Counted from the stretch's first letter, positions 10,377-20,411 are shown. The stretch: DNA of 64,000 nt from Ophiobolus disseminans (GCA_010093685.1 MU006258.1:1-64000), one strand, 5' to 3'. The notes: generated from the sequence alone by a model not told the origin. Made by a program: numbers and translations.

Positions 10377-10579
10377 TTAGACATAGAAAAAGCATGCTGA
10401 GTAGAAGGTTTCAGCGGTAGCGAAGTAGAAATTTCTGCGCTATGATAGATTGGGTCACTGTCGCGCTCTGATAGCTCTGGGTGGCTTGAAAATGTTGCTG
10501 ACTAAGGAACTCGGCGTTCCTTTATCTAAATCGAATACGAGAAGAACTTTAATTCACTTTCGCTTCCTCTTCTTACAAG

Positions 10580-11166
10580 ATGACACATATTCAAACTGCA
10601 CCGTGTTATGACCTTACTAGAGACGTAGATCAATGTACAATATGTTCTGCTGTTCTTGGACAAGGACAAGGGAAGGCGCGTCTTACATATCTGCTTAAAG
10701 ACTGTCGCTGCGTAAGTTGAAGGTGCATCTTGGTAGAGTTTGCTAAACTGGATAGGTTATCTGCGGTCGTTGCAAAATATACACGGGTTCCGTTCCCTTC
10801 ATGCCCTGCCCATATGGAGACCACAATATCTTTGGCAAACAAAGGCCTCTACGACTCTTCCATATAGACTGTGCAATCTGCGAAGAGACTGAAGACACCG
10901 AACGTGTGCCCTTACTTTGTGGTACGTTTATACCAACGTTTTATCCCCCACTAGCTAATATATCAGGTCATGTTTTCTGCCAAATCTGTGTTCTTCAGTG
11001 GGCTCAAGCTTGTCCATCGAATCCTGTAGACAGCGTTGCCTGCCCAATATGCAGGTGTGAGAAGACGAAGCTACGTTGTATATCTAGACCCAATCATGTC
11101 ATCAGACCAGCGCAAAGAGGTGTTTGTGTAGAGATGAAAGCTCAAAGTCCAAAGACAAAGAAGTAG
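10580..11166 (+). CDS. Small double-RING protein (E3 ligase candidate)
   Basis: Three exons (10580-10711, 10756-10921, 10967-11166; introns of 44 and 45 bp) give 165 residues. The N-terminal half holds a first zinc-binding cluster, QCTICSAVLG then DCRCVICGRCK and MPCPYGDH, a RING-like pattern with Cys in place of the usual His. The C-terminal half holds a standard RING: CAIC, LLCGHVFCQIC and CPIC, with the second intron falling between Cys-Gly and His. RING domains recruit ubiquitin E2 enzymes, so ubiquitin ligase activity is likely but not shown. The tail is basic (KAQSPKTKK). No membrane segment. Tandem RINGs in so short a protein are unusual. The reading across both introns is supported by the recovered Cys/His spacing. 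Confidence 0.75.
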
Positions 11167-11314
11167 AATGGAACGAGCGTAAAGGTGGTTGTCCCCGGAG
11201 TGAAATTGGGTTAGTTAATTATCAATAAAGTATTAGTTCTAATCAGTGAAATTCTTTCCTACAAAAGCCGAACCCGCCCAGTTTCTAAAGTATTTTCTCA
11301 ATTCTGTTCCTACT

Positions 11315-12067
11315 ATGCGCGTAAAAGTGCGCCCCCTCAGCCGGCGACGCCTTTACACCACATCATATAAAGATGCTTTTGTGTCTATTGGAACATGCCA
11401 CACTGAAACCATCAACATCTGGTCCCATTTACTGGGTGCAGCTTGGTTTAGCTATAGTGCAGCTCGCTTTGTGCTTACATGCCCAAAGTACACACACAAT
11501 ACTATAGTAGTTTTCACGTACCTTGGAGCTACAAGTCTTTGCTTCGCATGTTCAGCAATCTATCACATATGTGCAGACCACGTGCACGCAAGCTTGTGGC
11601 TACTCCTCGATCATGGCGGGATCATCTGCGCTATCTGGGCTTCCTCGGTATCTTTCACGCTTCTATCCTTCCAGGGCCGCAAGAGGGAAGGGCAGATGTA
11701 CGCGGCCCTTATTTCTGTAACAGCCATAGTGTGTATAGCTCGCATCTTAGCCATCCCGCTCCATGACCTCCACAGCCGCAGTGCTCGAATTAGCACACAT
11801 GTAGCACTGGGAGGATTTGCGGCCTTGCCCGGAGGGCGCATCTGGTATCTCCTCCGTTCAGGCCAACCTAGCCCTCTTCTCATACACTTTTGGGCAATGT
11901 TCGTTCTCAACAGTACAGGAGGGGGTATTTATGCAACTCATTTTCTTGATGAAGCTATAGAAGTATGTTTTGGCGTGCCAGATGCTAGTCATAACGCTAT
12001 GCACATCATGGCTGTTGCTGGAGCATGGATGTACACAAAGGGACTTTCATCGCGCAGTGATTGGTGA
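11315..12067 (+). CDS. PAQR family membrane protein (hemolysin III/adiponectin receptor-like)
   Basis: The frame holds the PAQR hallmarks in order: YKDAFVSIGTCHTETINIWSH, CFACSAIYHICADHVHASLW followed by LLLDHGG, and near the C-terminus SHNAMHIMAVAGAWMYTKGL. The His residues in the second and last motifs are the expected metal ligands. Six or seven hydrophobic helices are visible, so it should sit in a membrane. I chose ATG 11315 (MRVKVRPLSRRR, 250 residues) because the longer open frame upstream has no ATG; an additional 5' exon is possible. Fungal PAQR proteins affect lipid and zinc homeostasis, and some members act as ceramidases; the role of this one is not shown. No intron appears inside the frame. 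Confidence 0.8.
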   Translation: MRVKVRPLSRRRLYTTSYKDAFVSIGTCHTETINIWSHLLGAAWFSYSAARFVLTCPKYTHNTIVVFTYLGATSLCFACSAIYHICADHVHASLWLLLDHGGIICAIWASSVSFTLLSFQGRKREGQMYAALISVTAIVCIARILAIPLHDLHSRSARISTHVALGGFAALPGGRIWYLLRSGQPSPLLIHFWAMFVLNSTGGGIYATHFLDEAIEVCFGVPDASHNAMHIMAVAGAWMYTKGLSSRSDW

Positions 12068-12324
12068 GACAATGCTAGCATCGAACATCGGCGCCTTCGC
12101 CTTCTACGGCCGGTGTTCCATGCGCATACCAGATTGACGTAATCCAATGAAAACAGTCCATTTTACACACACGATGAATAGGTGTTCTAGTCCAACACTA
12201 TCCGCATTTTCCGTAGTCGTTCCAGACAAGCCTAGCCTTGCAGTTTTGGTATATTTGATCTATAATCTTGCCCCAAATGTTTCGTCTTTCTCACACATTA
12301 CTCTAATTAAACCAATTCTTCATA

Positions 12325-12828
12325 ATGGCAACAGATAAATACCTGCTTATCGTTTCAGGGCCTGTCCAAAGTGCCCCATTCTTAACCTGCTGGAAAGATT
12401 TGAAAGACCATGTCCGAACCATAATCAGACGCCCGGGTTGGACCAATGTATGTCGTCCCTCAGATGGCTGTACACTTCGGGGGTGGTGCAATATTGCGCA
12501 AGAAGAAGATGCTATGGCTGCATACAGTGCGTACCCCTATTAGTACACTCTTCAAATAATTAACGTATCATAATGGAATGCAGAGCACTATTCATTGATT
12601 CCGCACATGAAAGCTTGTCTTCTTGAGAGGTTATCATGTGACAGCTACCGCTTACTACACAACAACTGCTGTTTTCCGTTCCCTGCCGCCTCTCAGTACA
12701 GTCACGCTCGATATAGTCGTGCCCACAAGATCCCTACTCTCACTAGCAGGCCCTTGTATCCCCCGGAATCTACAACCTGCATTCTCGTACTGCGTAGTGG
12801 CCTCGATCCCATCTCCTATCATTCGTAG
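12325..12828 (+). CDS. Small RRM-like protein
   Basis: Exon 1 is 12325-12526 and exon 2 is 12584-12828, joined by a 57-bp phase-1 intron; 148 residues in all. The first 70 residues resemble an RNA-recognition-motif half: MATDKYLLIVSGPV (first strand), WKDLKDHVRTIIRRPGWTNV (helix and strand), CTLRGWCNIAQEEDAMAAYK (strand and helix). RNP aromatic residues are weak. The C-terminal half has many Cys, Ser and Pro and no clear domain, and may be degraded or wrongly spliced. RNA binding is inferred only from this resemblance. Confidence 0.5.
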
Positions 12829-13378
12829 AACTGGTGCCACCGATGATGCCGGCACGGAGGAAGCTCATGAATGAATAGTGGGTGACAACAATACCGTAGC
12901 ACCCGCCGAGGGGTCGTTGAAATGGCTATATGAGGTGCCCCTGAGCTATTCAATAAATCAATATATATTACCCCTGACATGTTCACTTCTCCTTTGTGAG
13001 GTCAAAAATATGCTTCCATCTGATCTATGTTAGAGCCATATCGAGGCTCGACATGACTTTGGCCGCAGTCCAACACAAGGCTCGTCGTAGCTTACTGCGC
13101 GATAGTAGTGAAGATACTCATGTCTCGAAAATTGCTACAAGCTTTTCGCTTAGGCACTGCTGCTAGTACCAGTATTGTAGTCAAGTTAGCATTGGGAGTG
13201 TTCATGACTGAGGGGCGTTAGTGCATTCAACTAGCAAGAGCCCTAACATATCTGTTCACCGCTTAAATCTTCCTCGGCAAGAGGACTTGACCTTTTACCC
13301 GAGCAGTTAAATCATACCATTCTCCCAATGTTACCTTTCTAACTACATGCTTTCCTTCCGCTTCAAAACTTCTTCACA
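12829..13378. other. Spacer, no gene seen
   Basis: About 550 bp of AT-leaning sequence before the AA11-like gene. It includes the tatatatta stretch near 12962. No open frame with protein-like composition, and no repeat. Confidence 0.4.
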
Positions 13379-14416
13379 ATGAATATAAGGGCACTTCATC
13401 TACTAATCTGCGCTAGCGTAGGTCTGACGCACATGTCACTTTGGTATCCACCTCCTCTTGGGGGCGCCCGTGAAGCTAACGCACTTACAACGCGTGTTGA
13501 CGATAAATTAAACTTTCCGCTGGGGTGTTGCGATTCAGATGGTGCACCTACGTTAGCTTCACCAGGCGATTGCCGTGGCCATCTCAGCCTGCTGAACACA
13601 GAAGAAGGCAGACCTCAAGTAACCTGGCAATCCGGTCAAGAAACCTACTTCCAACTTTCTGATCATACTTACACTCCTGGAGCACCTGGCTCAACACACT
13701 TTGGGGGAAGCTGCCAAGTTGGGTTCTCTACTGACAAAGGCCAGACGTGGAAGGTTGCGGCTTCATATCATGGCAATTGCCCGCACCGGAATCAGAATGA
13801 TATCCAGATCTTTCATTTCAAAGTCCCCACAGGTATGCCAGAAGGACCCGCAGTCTTTGCGTGGATCTGGCTGAATCGCGAGCACGAATCTTTCATGAAT
13901 TGTGCATCGGTTCAGATTGGCCGCGACTCCAGCAATAGTACGGACCCAACTCTATCAAACGGTACATCTAGCTCTAGGACGCGTCTCGATGCACTGCCAC
14001 ACCCAACTCAACCAAGCAGTACATCTAGCTCCAGGAAACGTCCCACTTTATTGCCACAGTCAACTGTGTGGCCTGAGAGAGAGAAATGGGCGGACAGGCC
14101 TAACAACCGCGACTCTTCCGAACGAAACAGACACAAGCATCGTAGGAAGCATGTGAAATATCACTACAGTCGTGCAGTTGACAAGCACAAGGTACTTCGT
14201 GAAAACGGTGGCTTAGTAAAGAAGCTAGCTCTCCAGGCCTGTGATTGGAAGTCTGCACCAAGAATGGAGACAAGATATTATACTATAGATGCAAAGTGCG
14301 CAGCTAATGCGAAGTTAAAGAATCCAAGGAGCGATAGCTTCGAGATTAGTTGGAGTAATGCTTGTGGAATTACTGAAGGAGACAAAGAGTATCCTGTAAA
14401 GGATATAACGTGTTAG
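13379..14416 (+). CDS. AA11-like lytic polysaccharide monooxygenase
   Basis: This secreted, intronless protein of 345 residues has a 17-residue signal peptide, so that the mature chain begins with His18 (HMSLWYPPPLGG), the first ligand of the copper histidine brace. The second ligand is His107 in GSTHFGGSCQVGFSTD. The AA11 end motif is present as AVFAWIWLNREHESFMNCAS, where the usual axial Tyr is replaced by Phe172. Paired Cys (CC near 50, GSC, GNC, MNC) are conserved. Known AA11 enzymes oxidise crystalline chitin, which suits the neighbouring chitinase. After about residue 182 comes a Ser/Thr linker, then a Lys/Arg/His-rich stretch near 255-270 and a small domain with four Cys (QACDW, AKCAANA, NACGI, DITC). 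The C-terminal part is not a domain I recognise. Confidence 0.8.
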   Translation: MNIRALHLLICASVGLTHMSLWYPPPLGGAREANALTTRVDDKLNFPLGCCDSDGAPTLASPGDCRGHLSLLNTEEGRPQVTWQSGQETYFQLSDHTYTPGAPGSTHFGGSCQVGFSTDKGQTWKVAASYHGNCPHRNQNDIQIFHFKVPTGMPEGPAVFAWIWLNREHESFMNCASVQIGRDSSNSTDPTLSNGTSSSRTRLDALPHPTQPSSTSSSRKRPTLLPQSTVWPEREKWADRPNNRDSSERNRHKHRRKHVKYHYSRAVDKHKVLRENGGLVKKLALQACDWKSAPRMETRYYTIDAKCAANAKLKNPRSDSFEISWSNACGITEGDKEYPVKDITC

Positions 14417-14929
14417 TAACTGCACACATTATTTTCTGTTGTATGTTTAGAAGACATTAATTGTAGAATCCTAACCTAGTTATTACCTACTAATGTATAA
14501 ATATAAAAGGCTGTAACATGCCTCACTAGATGGCGTAAAACATAGTAAGCCGGAAAATCTGAACAAATACAATGTTTACAGATAGCTACATAGATTAAAC
14601 ACGTGCATCAAGCCTGCTGCTAACTTTGAATATAGATTCTTTTGGTTGTAGTAAGTTTGGAGAGGATGTTGTCGCGACAAGTCCGCGACTCCTGTGATCT
14701 TATTGGTCGTTTCTGGCACACCGGGTTTTTCGTCACGCAGTGAGGCATGTTAAGCTAGACAAGGGCTAATTACACGAACTCTCTTAGGGAGTTCTTCTTA
14801 AAGCTGTTAAGAGTGGTCAGCACAATTGTGTAGTCCACCTGCTAGCTATATAAAGTCGTCTTCCCCAACTACAGTCTTCGCATAGGGTAACCATTTGTGT
14901 GGTTACGTTTGAACTTATTCTAGTTCAGC
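14417..14929. other. Spacer with TATA box of the Cys-rich gene
   Basis: About 510 bp without coding signal. A TATATAAA at 14847-14854 lies 76 bp before the ATG at 14930 and is the likely core promoter. Confidence 0.5.
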
Positions 14930-15492
14930 ATGCAGTACCACCTCTCGTACGTAGCAGGCTTTCTGTTCGCAACTGCCTATACGCAAACCACGATTTTTCC
15001 TTTACAGAATAACCGTCTTGTGCAGTCAAATTGTTCGCCAAAGGTAAAGAGCAAGAGTTCGCGTGTCGATTCCTATAGTTAACGTTACTCTAGCTTCACT
15101 TCTGCTCAGACACGAACTGGCGAGACTGTAGAGCGCCGATTACTAACTCAACTCGCTGTGTCTTGACCGATCGCCTTAATGAAGTTTCTTCTATCGCTAT
15201 TGAGCTGGGTCTGTGCTGCCGGTTCTATAAGTATATCTTACCTTTCTTCTTTTCAGGATGGTTGCAGTGTTCTAATGGTTCTAGTGATGAAAAATGCACG
15301 TCCCCACACGCAGGGTGGGGTGGCAAGGAGACTTGGTTTCCAGGTACAGCAACCGTGGATAAAGCCTTTCAAGAGCAAGTAGGTAGCTACATGTGTAAGA
15401 GTGGCACTACGGCAGCAGATTGCCCAGGATTTGGTGCGCCTAATGCGACTATGTCTGTAAGCGTGAGAAGTGCTATCCCTTCTCAATACTGA
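14930..15492 (+). CDS. Small secreted cysteine-rich protein
   Basis: Three exons (14930-15043, 15094-15208, 15257-15492; introns of 50 and 48 bp) encode 154 residues. The first 19 residues (MQYHLSYVAGFLFATAYTQ) are a signal peptide. The mature chain has eight cysteines, in SNC, HFC, RDC, TRC, LQC, EKC, YMC and ADC contexts, enough for four disulfides, plus two N-glycosylation sites (CSNGSS, APNATM). No catalytic motif is visible. Size, secretion and Cys content match fungal effector candidates; the family is not one I can name. The frame was chosen because only this splicing keeps all Cys-bearing segments in one reading frame. It has its own TATA box and lies beside the AA11-like gene. Confidence 0.65.
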
Positions 15493-16015
15493 ACATAGTC
15501 AATGGGGGTATCACAACCTCATCGTAGCCTGATCTCAAACTACTCTCCAATGCAATTATAGTTCCCTGGGTCTTCGTGTATCTATCCGCTTTATATGTGC
15601 TGTGTTGTTAGATGTGTTACTTACAAGGGCGCCGCAACCCGTCTCACACACCTAGAAACTATCACCAAGAACGCTCCCATCGATGCTTCCCTCGATATCG
15701 CTGTAACAGGCCTTCACAGCAACCTCAGAGTCGGTCTTTGGGCCCAGTCTTCAAGCAAACCACGCTCTCTGTCCTTCTGCAAGGCAGTCCCGCACTCGTC
15801 GTATTGCCTATAGAAAAAGGCCCGAACGAGACTCTTTAGGAAGTGAAGAACGTCACTGTGTGCCGCAGCTCAACAAGGAGCATTTGAAGCGCAGTAGGAG
15901 TCTTAGCGGACGACCAAGTGTCTGGCGTTAGACCGCTCTCATAGGAGTATGTAGCATGAAGACACCCCGCTGGTATATACACAGCCTCCACCCCTCAGAC
16001 TATGCGAATGAATTG
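15493..16015. other. Spacer with weak remnant frame
   Basis: About 520 bp between convergent genes. A frame at 15595-15813 has moderately protein-like composition (SLDIAVTGLHSNLRVGLWAQ) but no clear start or family; it may be a remnant. Confidence 0.3.
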
Positions 16016-18922
16016 CTATCGAGAACAAGGGCCCTTGCAGTTAACGCATTGCTGTAACTTCTTCTCTATGCTCCCCGGCAGAAGACTCCAGTCGGCAGTA
16101 ATTTCTACGTCTGCTGCGATAGCAGCGTTAGCCTGTAGCATAACGCGCAGCCTACAACCGAGGATCTGCGGTGTGAGCCTGGCACACGGATCGCAGGAGT
16201 GAGCAACAAGGCGAACCCAGTTCCCACAATCATCCCAATGCAGATGACATATTGGTGAGCTATGCTTCTCCGGCCAACAGAGCGCACAGAATGTGCCACT
16301 GCAACCATCATGATCCGTTGGGTGCAACACCCCCGTCAGCTCGCCAATATAGTCACCGGGACTGAATGCCACACGAGAGGCGATAACAGGTGGTTCACCC
16401 TGAGGACCAACGGAGAGTCGGTATAAGTTGAGACCTAACGAGTCCACACACACACATCTTTGTCTGGCGGTAGCGGTGACACAGGACGCGGAAGCGTTAG
16501 AGATTATAGTGGGATTGGGATCGGAATGCGGTTGCTGCGTTGCATCGGACGGTTTTTCGGGGGTCTGATTCTGGGCGAGATAATACTGTGGCTTGAGGAG
16601 TAATAGCTTCTCGTTGATGTCGAAATCATCATCTTGAGAAAACACCGTGATGGTGCCGTGCAACCACTCGGAGCGATATTCGAAGTCTGCTTCAGTATTG
16701 CCAAGCTTGAAGACGCCGTATCGGAAGGCAGTGTCGCGAAGAATCCGCTTTACGAGTCCGTGTGCAATCTCGCTGAGACTTTCCAGTATTTGCCTGTAGT
16801 CAGGGTTGGCCTTCATTTCTTTTACTAGGTCTCCAAAGGTCGTAACATCCATCTCAGTCATCTTCTCGAGGGTGCTTGTGCAGAGAAAATAAGGAGCTTC
16901 GGACTGCAACGGCAACAGCGCGAGAAGACCAGGACCGAGGATTTTACAAAGAGAGAGCCATTTCCTGCCAGTAGAGAAGTTACGAGCAAACGCCCGTCGA
17001 TTGTCTGGAGTGTTGTTTATCCCTTGTTCGCTGAGGATGTTGGTCACTAGCTGGGCATCCAGCTTCTCTGCATCGCCTTTACTCTTTTCAAGTAGAGAGA
17101 CATAAGCGTATGTATTGACGCGCTCGCACAGTAACGGAAGGTTAGCTTGCTGATGGGAGGCTTCTGCAGCCCGGCGGTACGCCGCGGCCTGGCGTGCGAC
17201 GCTTAGGCCGGAAGTGCTCGTGTAGGGTGTGGTACTTTTGAGGTTATTGTCGTACCTCGATCTTTGCGCGGACAACAGTGCAGACAGCCGTGCGAGCGTT
17301 TGCTTACTAAGAACAGACACAAGAATACTAGTAGAGCTTTTTCGTACGAGGCGGTGGAAAAGATGCTCCCCGTATCCAAGACTATACTGCTGCAGCAGCA
17401 CTATATCGAGGATAGCAACGTCATTCCGGTTCTTTTTGCCTGGTGGGATCTCGCTGGCCGTCTCCTCCTGCCAAGGGCGCTTGTTAGACCGGAAATGGTG
17501 TGCGCCTACAGAGTCGTCGACTCCGCATATGTCGCTAGTGCAGAAGGTGTAGTCATGAGGATAAGCAGGGATCTTGCTATCCATAAAGTTTATGGCTTCG
17601 GCCATGTTTGGGCCCAAATTAATAATCTGGTGATAGGCTGCTGGAGTTGTAAAGACAAGCTCACCGGGATAACATGCCTTGATGTGATACCTCACTCCAA
17701 GCTTCTGGAGTACGCTTGGTGCAAGTAGAAATGACAAATGACGGACGCGTTGTGAGCAACTGGCCATCACTCCAGGGAACAAGAGTTTTAGTCCAGCCTC
17801 AAGCGTCTTGTTGGACGCGGGTTCGACGCTAAGCCATAACTTTGGGGCGCCACACAGCATAAGGTTGACAGAAAACCATTGGCAGTCTTCGTAGTGCATA
17901 GCTGTTGCGGTCTGGCCTACGGAGTAGCTGGCATAGATGTAGCTCGAGTTAACGCCTGCAATCACTGTGTTCAGGGACTGCTGCATGTATGGACCAGGAG
18001 TGAGCAGGTCGGAATACCGGCATCGCTCTCCAAAAACCTCTTCGCTCGAGCCGATGAGATACCATTGTGGGGTAGCGCGTTTGGTGGAGCCGCGCTTACA
18101 GAAGGACTCGAACATAACCTCCAGGTTACTATCTGAGTACTGTTGTCTGTATATATCAGAGAAGTCGGGGTAAGGTGTGGTCGACCGCGCGGATTTGTCG
18201 GAAATTATTCTCATGACACCGGGCTGTACCGAGGAAGTCGTGTTGTATTTCAGTTCCGTTGTTGTCCGGTTAGCATCCTGTACGCTGCTGGGATCGAATT
18301 CGACACTCTGCAAGGAGAAGTCTCGTACATGAAGATGGCACAAACCGGTGCGAAGCACATCTTCTCGGGACGAAAACTTCTCTAAGGTAGGAACCATGTT
18401 TATTCCCAAGTCAGACAATTCACACTCATACGTTGGGACAGCGAACGTTGTGCAAGTCGAGTCAATGGCCAGGTCAGGCGTTAGCGGAGATGTTATGTCT
18501 TTTAGCTTCTCACCCTCCTGGAAAGGGCTCTCTCCATCGAGCTGAACCGTTTCATTTTTCGCAACCATCTCATTATCATTCTCCTCCTCCTCTTCTTCTT
18601 CCTCCTCCACTTCTTCTTCCTCCTCCACTTCTTCTTCTTCCTCCTCCACTTCCTCCTGTAGGTCCAGTTTCCTGATCAATTCGTGGAGCTTTTTGGCTCC
18701 TTTCATGATACCGTCCACCTTAGCCCCGAGCTGTATGCGTAGATTGGCGAGCGACGCGTTGGCGGTTTTCTTATGTGGACCAGGTTTGGAAGCGCCATGG
18801 TGGGAGTAGGCCTCAACTTGCGCTCGTATATCCTTAAGCTCCTTTGTGTAGTGCTCTAATGTCTCTAATATGTTATCGAGAGTTTTAAGATCAGGGAACG
18901 GTGACGCGACGCTAGCTATCAT
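16016..18922 (-). CDS. JmjC domain fused to a SET-like domain
   Basis: An uninterrupted frame of 968 residues, one exon. Residues 1-90 are helical and possibly coiled-coil; 90-114 is an almost pure Glu tract. Residues about 300-450 form a JmjC domain: TATAMHYEDCQWFSVNLMLC supplies His343 and Glu345 of the iron site, and GELVFTTPAAYHQIINLG supplies His431. JmjC proteins of this kind remove methyl groups from histone lysines. Residues about 824-968 resemble a SET domain: VIASRVAFSPGDYIGELTG, NWVRLVAHSCDPCARLTP and AADVEITADW, then a Cys-rich end (QQCVNCKGPC). The NHSC and catalytic Tyr positions are altered (AHSC; Trp in ADW), as in SET3/MLL5-type SET domains, so methyltransferase activity is doubtful. 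No JmjN domain was seen. A nuclear reader/eraser role is inferred. Confidence 0.75.
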   Translation of the reverse strand: MIASVASPFPDLKTLDNILETLEHYTKELKDIRAQVEAYSHHGASKPGPHKKTANASLANLRIQLGAKVDGIMKGAKKLHELIRKLDLQEEVEEEEEEVEEEEEVEEEEEEEEENDNEMVAKNETVQLDGESPFQEGEKLKDITSPLTPDLAIDSTCTTFAVPTYECELSDLGINMVPTLEKFSSREDVLRTGLCHLHVRDFSLQSVEFDPSSVQDANRTTTELKYNTTSSVQPGVMRIISDKSARSTTPYPDFSDIYRQQYSDSNLEVMFESFCKRGSTKRATPQWYLIGSSEEVFGERCRYSDLLTPGPYMQQSLNTVIAGVNSSYIYASYSVGQTATAMHYEDCQWFSVNLMLCGAPKLWLSVEPASNKTLEAGLKLLFPGVMASCSQRVRHLSFLLAPSVLQKLGVRYHIKACYPGELVFTTPAAYHQIINLGPNMAEAINFMDSKIPAYPHDYTFCTSDICGVDDSVGAHHFRSNKRPWQEETASEIPPGKKNRNDVAILDIVLLQQYSLGYGEHLFHRLVRKSSTSILVSVLSKQTLARLSALLSAQRSRYDNNLKSTTPYTSTSGLSVARQAAAYRRAAEASHQQANLPLLCERVNTYAYVSLLEKSKGDAEKLDAQLVTNILSEQGINNTPDNRRAFARNFSTGRKWLSLCKILGPGLLALLPLQSEAPYFLCTSTLEKMTEMDVTTFGDLVKEMKANPDYRQILESLSEIAHGLVKRILRDTAFRYGVFKLGNTEADFEYRSEWLHGTITVFSQDDDFDINEKLLLLKPQYYLAQNQTPEKPSDATQQPHSDPNPTIISNASASCVTATARQRCVCVDSLGLNLYRLSVGPQGEPPVIASRVAFSPGDYIGELTGVLHPTDHDGCSGTFCALCWPEKHSSPICHLHWDDCGNWVRLVAHSCDPCARLTPQILGCRLRVMLQANAAIAADVEITADWSLLPGSIEKKLQQCVNCKGPCSR

Positions 18923-20411
18923 GGTGTAAAACGTTCGCGGGTGAAGTGTACAAAGTGTGAGAGCTCACCGCTTCAGGAGTTACCGGTAGCATTCGCCAAG
19001 AGGATCCGACGCTCAGATCTTGTGGTCTGTGCATATGACGTCTCGACATCAACACAATCGACTTCCGTGAACGCAAAGCATATCGGCGTTCTGCCAGCTC
19101 CTCGAAGTTATACGCGTATCACGCAAGGTCTCCGTTAGCCATAGTGGTGTATGGCCTCAAGATAGACACGGTGAAAGGCAACAAGGCGCGCCAAGGACGA
19201 GTCCCATTGGCTATTTGGGCACAACGCTCAACCATTTGCTCCTCCAACACCTCGCCATGAAGCTGCACTTATTCGTGTGTCGCAACAATCGACCCTACCC
19301 TGCGCTCCTATCTGCAGCCTCGAGCCCGACATTTAGTCCGAACCCTTTGCACCGCATTCCACTCGTCCATAGATTCGCTACTGTACACGGTCGTTAATGG
19401 ACATATAAAGGCCGCAAAGCACAGGCAGCAATTCTTCCCCCATCTGCTCTCTCGTGAGCCGCGCAGCCAGCCACGCTGGCGGCAGCCGCGTCGTACGCGT
19501 CGCCCGACAAGCCCTCAGCAATGAGCCGCGTTGCCCAATAGTCTCTCTCGTGAGCCACGACGTCCATCAGTCTCCCTCAACGCGCCGTCCGCGCCACCAG
19601 TCTACTCTCGTGAGCCGCGTCGCGCATGTGGTACCGGAATCAGAGATTTCACGCCAAGGATCAACACAAGAGGAAGGCGCTCCGCCTGAGGCCACCTAGT
19701 CAACGCTCATGAGAGCACGCCGTCGCTCAGATGAGCTCGGGGGTGTACGCCCCTGCTTACCTGCGAGAGCATGGAGAATCTCTCATGTGAGAGAAGGACG
19801 ATCATGCCAGTCTCCAGGGCACCGGATAGGAGAGGCTGGCCAGAGGCGTTCGGGTGCACTGTAAGGAGCCCATCCCATGTGCGGCAAGAGTCGCACACTG
19901 TCCACACTCTGCTCATCCGCCTGATGTTGCCGTCCTAAGAGCTCCGGGCAAGCAGTAGCAGGCGAGCAGCAACAGGTTCGTGGCCTGACTAGAGGCAGAA
20001 CGCCATGAGAGAGCGCGACAGGACCTTCTCATCCATGAGCATGTGCTCCATCACAGGTTTCCTTTGTGACATGAGGCGCGGGTGATCGCCATAGCCCAAG
20101 AGGTGCCCATGAGCGACGCCGTGCAGCGCTCGTCCCATCTTTATCGCCAATGTGCGCGGTAGCCAGAGGCGCCGCAACAATCATCTCATCTCATCAGCGC
20201 GGTCGTCAGAGAGACAACGCGGCGCTGTCATCTGATGTACGGAGGATCACCTCGCCAAACACCAGAACGCGTAAGGCAACAAGGCTATGGAGCGCGAGGC
20301 ATATGAGTCACTGCGGTGCGCGCAGCCCTCATATGGGGGGGTGTTTTACTGCGGCGATGACTCGGTCACTTAGAAGCGACCATTGTTCTTCCTTCTACAA
20401 TCACGTCATTG
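18923..20411. repeat. GC-rich spacer with degenerate short repeats
   Basis: About 1.5 kb without a credible gene. From about 19441 to 20340 the sequence is richer in G+C than its surroundings and keeps repeating a tctcgtgagccgcg-like word: TGAGCC recurs at about 19455, 19522, 19551 and 19611. Further on, catgag and ctcatg words are dense. Frames here are open only because of composition. It looks like an old minisatellite or element remnant. Confidence 0.4.

Noticed and set aside
18433..18675. Plus-strand Pro/Leu-rich frame (PPPLLLPPP-like)
   Set aside because: It is the complement of the Glu tract of the JmjC-SET gene.
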